64,000 nucleotides of DNA from Sordaria brevicollis. Lineage: Eukaryota > Ascomycota > Sordariomycetes > Sordariales > Sordariaceae. The notes beneath the pieces were generated by a model. The model searched no databases, was not told the DNA's origin, and saw only the letters and a program-made list of their open reading frames with translations. Made by a program: the position numbers and the translations under genes. The stretch spans positions 1,550,001 through 1,614,000 of the forward strand of contig JAUTDP010000009.1 of assembly GCA_033439795.1 (NCBI GenBank), in the 5' to 3' direction. Positions 58,263 through 64,000 of this stretch are shown in pieces (within the stretch, counting starts at the first letter, position 1; every line of letters begins with the position of its first letter).

Positions 58263-58689
58263 TACCCCTATAGACCGAAAGACTACCATTTCGGTCCTTT
58301 ATATACTATTATATTTATATAGTAATAATTATTTATAGTATTTTCCTTTATTCTTATTTTTAAGCCCAAGGGACCTTCTTTTAAATTATTCTTAATAATG
58401 TAATAAACTTCGTATATTTCTTTGGCTTTAATAACTTAGTAAGACTATTAATTAGCATTTTATTATTCGGCAAATATTTAATTGTAAATACCTTTTTATT
58501 TACCTTTTAAATTAATTATTTATAATAAATATTAATATATTTGTTTTTTATTAGGATATTTGGATTTAGAACCCTAGTTTTTATATTATTATTATTTATA
58601 TAAAGGATTTTATTGAATTTACCGTATCTTAAATTAACGCTAAATTTATTGAATATACTACCTACTTATATTAGGGATCTAATAATAGG

Positions 58690-59030
58690 AATAAGGTTAG
58701 TAAATTCTATTTCGGTTATATTAATTATAATAAAGTCTTACTTTTTAAATTTTTAAAGGATCGGTCCGTATATAAAAAATACAATATATCTAGCGGAACT
58801 CTTTTTTAAGGGAATATTGTTAATAAAGGAAGTATCTGCGTAGGTATAGAAGGTTGGAGCCGTTAACGGCGTTAGTATACTTCCTAAGATAATGCCTAAA
58901 TTGGAATATTCGGTAAGATAACGTTATAGGTGTTTTATAATAATTATATAACGGTCTATTAGTACCTTATTACTTTCCGCTAGTTTATTGACGGTAAAAG
59001 CGATGTCTAGTCTTGTACTAGTAAATAACT
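58690..59030 (-). pseudogene. Copia RNase H remnant
   Basis: Minus-strand translation gives fragments such as STRLDIAFTVNKLAES and YADTSF, which match the copia RNase H region, broken by stop codons. Confidence 0.8.
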
Positions 59031-59169
59031 AGTTTAACGAGCCTATTTTCTTAAGGTAGGGTTTAACGTTTTCGGATAGTTCAATACCTTTATAAATCTT
59101 GTAATTCGGTAGCTATAGTGTTTTAACGCCGTTAAGCTTCTTTTCGTTAAATTTAGTAATAATTATCTT

Positions 59170-59700
59170 TATATACCGTTATTAAAAAATAAAGATTATT
59201 TTAATTTTCCGATCCTTAATAATATCCTAGCCTAGGAATGTATAAACCTCTCCCAGTTCTTTAAACTTAAAATAGTTAATTAATTAATTTTTTATTTAAG
59301 TAATAGTCGTTTTATTTAGTATTGTAATAAGGAGGTCGTCGATATATAGTACGATTAATGTATATAATCGTTTATTAACGAGAAGGTAGGCATTTATATT
59401 AATAGGGATAAAGCTAATTTCCTTTATTATTGGGATTAAAATTTAAAATTAGTAGAATAGTAACCGTTTTAAGCTATATAAGGCTATTAATAGTAGGTAG
59501 ACTATATTATATTTATTATACCCTTTTAAAGGTTCTTTAAGGTAGGTTAATTACTCGATATAGTATTTAACGCTATCTAAGATTAATATATTGAGAAAGG
59601 CTATATCGAAATCGAATTAGTAATATTCGTAATTATTCGTAGTTATTAAAGTAAAGAATAATCGAATATTGACGGAATGAGTTACCGTGGCGTAAATATC
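59170..59700 (-). pseudogene. Copia reverse transcriptase remnant
   Basis: One minus-strand frame reads FDFDIAFLN, ALYSLKR, LYIDDLLIT (the catalytic YxDD box, 59321-59345 region) and YFKFKELGEVYTFLG in the correct order, separated by several stop codons, mostly TAA/TAG as RIP produces. Confidence 0.9.
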
Positions 59701-61289
59701 CTAGATAGCCTAATTTTCTTCCTTAAAATTACTATAAATAACCTATCTAACTCTAACTATCCAATCCCTTTTATTAATAATGTATTTCTCGTCGAAGACT
59801 TATTTGCCTAGTAATACGATTATATTTTTAGTGCGGGGTATAAGGATATAGACCTTTCGATCTTTTAAGGCCTAGATTTATTTCTTTATAACCGGTAACT
59901 AATATTTTTCGAAATTCTAGAAGCGTCTAGCCTATCGATAGTTCTAAGGGATAATACGATTATTTTTAATCGAAATAAGGTAAAATATTTTATAATATAC
60001 TTTTATAACCAATATATATAAAATAGAGGAAAGGTAACGTATTAAGCGTAATTCTATTAAGCTATAGAAATTATTAGGGAGGACTACTTTATCTTATACT
60101 ATAATACTTTTATTATTTACGACCTTTTAATTTTTATAATCAAAATTAAGTAATTTTACCGTAGAATGACGAAATCTACCTTTATTTACCTTTAATCCTA
60201 ATACCGGTACTTATATAATAGCGTTTAAAATAAAGGGTTGGCTCTTTTATTTATTATTCGGCTCGGTTAGTAAAAGAGGAGCGGGTGGTTTAAATTATAA
60301 TTTACTAACTTTCTTTCCTAGAGTAGGATCGAACTTTTATATACGCAACGGGTTTAGCGTATTTATAAGAAGTAAACGCGCTATTAATACGGGGTTTTAT
60401 AGGGTATTGGGTAATAGAGTACTTAAAGTAATATATACGGTTATCTCGCGTTTAAATCGTTCATTATTATCTTTATAGAAATAACCGGGAGGGAATAGGT
60501 TTTTTTTATCGAAATCTTCGAAGTCGAGTATATTATTATAATTGTTGAGATTATTGTAATTATCGAAGTTATTTATTTTAATCGATTATTAAATTATATC
60601 TTTAATGGGCAGCGCGGCTATAATAAGTAGGGGCGGTGCCGGTATTAACAACGGTAATAACGGTTGTTATTAGGTTGCTAAAACGGCCTATTATTGAGTT
60701 AAGGCGCTAATATATAAAAACTCTTATTATTATTATTAATTAATAAATTATAGTATTAGAATAGCTTTTGGAATTAGGAGTTAAAGAATAGTAACGGTTA
60801 TTTCCTACAGTTTCTTAGTAATATATTAAGGAGGAAGTATAATAGCCTTCTATTATTTTAAAGGACCCGATATTATTATACCGTTAATTTTAATCTAAAT
60901 TTAATAACTACTATTAGTAACTTTATTAATTTCATCGACGGTTTAATCCGAAAATACAATATAATATTCAATAATCTCTCCTTTATTATTACGAATAGGG
61001 TTTTTATTAAATATATCTTCCTTTAAGAAAGTAACCGCATTAGTTCGAACGATTTCATCGGTTTCCAGATTCTAAATGAAGATAATACGACTGTATAAAT
61101 CATCGAATTTAATAAACTTTCCTTTCTTTACCCGTATTTTAAATTTATTTCCCTGGGGACGTTTTTTTAGCTTTATAAAATAGTAGGCAATATAGAAGTA
61201 GGAACGTAAATATTTAATATATAGTTATCGGATTTCTTCTAGGAAGTTAGTAACTTTAGCGAGCAATTCTTATAGACTACGGCTATTAT

Positions 61290-61900
61290 AGGCTTTAAAT
61301 AGGAGGAGGTTAAGGACCTTTATAACGTAATTAACAATAAAGGGCTATAAACGTTCTAGTATCTAAAGGTTTAGTATTAACGTTTTAGCGCGTTATATAA
61401 TGATATTTCTAATTCGTTTAACCTTTCTTTATATTTATAGGGTATATGGTATCAATTTAAGGAATTCGATACCTTCTATTTTAGCTCATTTAATAATCTT
61501 ACTACGCTAGAATTCTTTAATATTGAAACTAAATTTTAAACTACCGTTAAAATTAAAGGTCCTAATTTTCAAACTACTGCTTTAAAGTTCGGCCTATTTT
61601 TTAAATTCTTTAATTTAAACGAATGCGTTACCCTTATTAACTATAAACTTAACCTAATAGAAACTAATAATTTCGTTAATAAAATAAATTATATACCTAT
61701 AGCCTTTATAACCGGCTATAGTATAAGATACCACGTTAATATAGATATAGGCCAATAGTTAAATTATTATTTTATTAGCAATTTTAAGAATAATATTGTA
61801 TACTTTTGCTTAAACGCATACTTCGTAGAAATATTCATCGAAATTATTAAATTTAATACCGGCCGTTTAATATACTTTAATAACTTAGTCTTTCCTAACG
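61290..61900 (-). pseudogene. Copia integrase remnant
   Basis: One minus-strand frame reads AYIYINVVS, GYKGYRYIIYFINEIISFY and a decayed PYT...RKVKR block typical of the copia integrase core and its end. Multiple stops interrupt it. Confidence 0.85.
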
Positions 61901-63746
61901 TATATTAATCGACGGTATATTATTAAATAATTAATAGATGCTAGCATTATATGGCGGGTATCCTATTAAAAGTTTAGTTGAGCGTAAATTAATAGAACTA
62001 GAAGATTATTAATCCATTTATATTAAAGGAAAATCTTATTATTATATATTGAAATCTTATTTATTTTTATATCCTAAAATATACTATTATTTAGAAGGGC
62101 GCGGCTAGTTAAGAGATTTGCTAATATTTCTAAGCTATAAATAATATTTTTAATACGGATTTTAACGTTAATATTAATCGTTATTAATATTATAAATTCT
62201 ATTATACTTATATAATATACGTACGTCGAATTACCATTACCGATTATATATACGATTAAATATAGGAGTAATTGTAAATCGGTAAATTATTTAATATAAT
62301 TAAAAATATTGGAGGTATAACTAAAATCGAAGATAATTAGATCGTATAATCTATTCTATTACTTTAGAGCCTATTAATCTTTAATATTACCGCGAATATA
62401 TTATAATTAAAATTAACTAGGAGTAATTAATTAATATTAATCTCTATATTAAATATATTCTATAATATTTGTTAAAGGTTCGATTAAAAATCTATATTAG
62501 TTATAAATATACTATTTTTATATAATAAAGCCGTATTAGCGGTAATAATAGGGTTAGTAAAGTTAATCGAAGTATTATTACCTAGGGTACTAGTGCTAAC
62601 GGCAATAATAATAGCGGCTTTTTTAGCGAGGGCCTCCTTCTTTCTACATTAGGTATTAAGAGCTTTCTCAAGCTTATAGAATTAGTAAATGTCGGTTTTC
62701 TTAATAAAATAATAATTATAGGGTATATACTTCTAATAGGTATTAATCTTCTTAATATAATCGGGGGTAGTATAAATAGTATAAGTATCCTCCTTTTTAA
62801 TTTTAATCGACGAAATAGTATTATTACCGGTATTATTACTAATAGTAGAAGATTTGGAAATATTAACGTTAATACTAAGCTTAGATTTAATATTGGCTAT
62901 ATTATTGAACTTAAATAAAAGAATATTAATAGTTAAAGTCTTATTCTCGAAGTCGGTAGTTTAATAACGAGCATCGATAGTATAGGTACGTTTAACAACG
63001 TTATATAGGAAGGTAACCTTTAGGTCTTCGTTCATTTCGAATTTGGTATCTTTTATACGTTTACGTAGAATAGTATATTTAGTTAAGAAAAAAGAAAGGG
63101 TCGGAAACTTCTTACGATTGAGGGTTAGAAATTCGGTAAGGACTTCGCTACGAACTTCTTTAATAATATAGGCGACAATAGCTTGGATAAAATTATATAA
63201 AATTTTAAAGTCTTTATTTTTACGGTCCCAACCGTTAAAGCGAAAGGTAGTGAGAATATCCGGGTTTTTAAAGGTAAATAATAGGAATTTTATAGTATAA
63301 GTGCGCTTAGCGAATTAGATTTTATATTTCTTAATATTAATAGCGTTAAGCTCCTCGACGGTATTAAAGATATAATCGGTTAAATTAAGATAATCGAATT
63401 CGGTTTTTAGGTATTGGGCCTAATTATCGATATTATTAACGCCTTAGAAATAAACGAGGAAGGAGGGTATACCGGATATAGCGGTCGTATTAATAGGATT
63501 GTATATCGAAGTAAAGAAGTTGGCGCGCTATACGGTATTTTGATTATCGGTCGAAAAGCTTATAATTGTCGATTATTTAATAATCTTCATAGGCGTCGCG
63601 GGGTAAACGTTAATTTACAAATCGATAATCGAGTTGCGACGTATTTGTCCCGGTACGAAAGGCCTTGAGAAGGTTTTAATTAATATCGTAGATGTAGGGC
63701 GATTTAATAGAATAGCGTGCGCGCGTACGATTAGGAAGAATGAGGA

Positions 63747-63758
63747 GGGCTTATAACC
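63747..63758 (-). other. Primer-binding site (initiator tRNA-Met anticodon arm)
   Basis: The bases directly inside the 5' (right) LTR read GGGCTTATAACC on the plus strand. The eukaryotic initiator-tRNA anticodon arm reads GGGCTCATAACC, so 11 of 12 bases match. The single difference (position 63752, CpA to TpA) is a RIP-type change. Use of an internal half-tRNA-iMet primer is known for Drosophila copia and relatives. Confidence 0.75.
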
Positions 63759-63951
63759 TGTAAGGTTACGTACAATAACAAGCTGATTAAATTAATAGAT
63801 TGGTGATGTATTTGGAGGGAGAGGAAGAGAGAGAAGGGCGGAAGGTCTAGAGGTCTTAAAAGTCTGGTGCGGTCAGGGCAGGGCACGGCACAGACCAGGC
63901 ATAGTGAATGTGCTGGTCGGTGCAGCCCAGTGAATGCCAGACCCACCAACA
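63759..63951 (-). repeat. Right LTR (5' LTR of the copia element)
   Basis: 193 bp, from TGTAAGGTTACG to CACCAACA. It shows only about three RIP-type changes, all within its first 35 bp next to the interior. The outer part keeps normal GC content. Confidence 0.93.
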
Positions 63952-63956
63952 AAAAC
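63952..63956. repeat. Target-site duplication AAAAC (right copy)
   Basis: Identical to 58065-58069 and immediately outside the right LTR. Confidence 0.9.
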
Positions 63957-64000
63957 ATTCAAGGGTTCCAGCCAGCATCAGCTCCCGTCAGCTCCCGCCG
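63957..64000. other. Right flank of the retroelement
   Basis: 44 bp of normal-composition host DNA, continuing the sequence interrupted at 58069. Too short to annotate. Confidence 0.6.

Larger units (their letters stand above)
58070..63951 (-). mobile_element. RIP-inactivated Ty1/copia LTR retrotransposon, full length
   Basis: The element is 5882 bp with 193-bp LTRs and a 5-bp target duplication. The interior is extremely AT-rich, TpA-rich and free of long open frames, as expected after RIP. On the minus strand, decayed polyprotein blocks are still readable in copia order. Integrase is at about 61.9-61.3 kb (YKGYRYIIYFINE, then a decayed TPYTP-type block). Reverse transcriptase is at about 59.7-59.2 kb (FDFDIAFLN, LYIDDLLIT, YFKFKELGEVYTFLG). 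RNase H is at about 59.0-58.75 kb (STRLDIAFTVNKLAES, YADTSF). Gag and protease should lie at 63.7-62 kb. Each block is broken by stop codons. The right LTR is therefore the 5' LTR. Integrase before RT places it in Ty1/copia and not Ty3/gypsy. Confidence 0.95.

Noticed and set aside
63414..63668. 84-codon plus-strand open frame inside the retroelement
   Set aside because: It runs antisense to the element's coding direction and lies in RIP-altered sequence. No domain is visible.
63731..63750. Purine-rich run before the right LTR taken as a polypurine tract (which would make the element plus-oriented)
   Set aside because: RT, integrase and RNase H remnants all read on the minus strand, and the adjacent bases match a tRNA-iMet primer site, so the right LTR is the 5' LTR.
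1..64000. Search for tRNA genes, CRISPR arrays, secondary-metabolite or antiviral defence clusters
   Set aside because: None was recognisable. Gene content is scattered housekeeping functions, and no neighbouring set suggests a new joint system.

Overview
The window is 64 kb of filamentous-ascomycete nuclear DNA. The genes carry short introns (about 55-150 bp) with GTRNGT-like donors and CTAAC-type branch sites. The proteins are fungal single-copy housekeeping proteins, and one long AT-rich block carries the dense C-to-T/G-to-A decay expected of repeat-induced point mutation (RIP). Everything fits Neurospora or a very close relative; the 478-aa complex I 49-kDa subunit and the 476-aa MPP-beta have the lengths I recall for Neurospora crassa. 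This identification is from memory, not a search.

Layout. 0-4 kb: cox17 (mitochondrial copper chaperone) and TEL2 (TTT complex), both on the minus strand. 4.5-8 kb: uba3 (NEDD8 E1 subunit, plus) converging on the AC40 subunit of RNA polymerases I and III (minus). 9.3-13.5 kb: nuo-49 (complex I, plus) converging on an unknown Cys/His-rich protein (minus). 15-18 kb: coq6 (minus) and a small DUF7053-like protein (plus). 19.4-25.5 kb: a Ste20/GCK-family kinase (plus), sua5 (t6A synthesis, plus) and zeta-COP (minus). 26.2-31 kb: mcm4 (plus) converging on a Pil1/Lsp1 eisosome protein (minus). 32.5-41 kb: ost1 (minus), a hexokinase with a 1.5-kb first intron (plus) and a PLP aminotransferase (minus). 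41.8-49.8 kb: an Adp1-like ABCG transporter (plus), a Pet123/mS26 mitoribosomal protein (minus) and the ribosome-assembly GTPase nog2 (plus). 52-57.7 kb: a DsbA/thioredoxin-fold protein (plus), mS38/Cox24 (minus) and MPP-beta (minus). 58.07-63.95 kb: a complete but dead Ty1/copia retrotransposon on the minus strand.

The genes are not an operon or metabolic cluster. They are scattered housekeeping functions, with a noticeable number of mitochondrial proteins (cox17, nuo-49, coq6, Pet123/mS26, mS38, MPP-beta and possibly one form of Sua5). I did not find a CRISPR array, tRNA, rRNA, secondary-metabolite cluster or an obviously novel multi-gene system.

The most interesting signals are a 6-nt microexon in uba3, two alternative N-termini for hexokinase in which the long-form splice acceptor lies inside the short-form start region, an acid-free targeting-like leader before a stronger second start in sua5, and the copia element. 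That element shows a perfect 5-bp target duplication, a primer site matching the initiator-tRNA anticodon arm, and a RIP gradient that spares the outer part of both LTRs. It lies about 400 bp upstream of the MPP-beta start codon.
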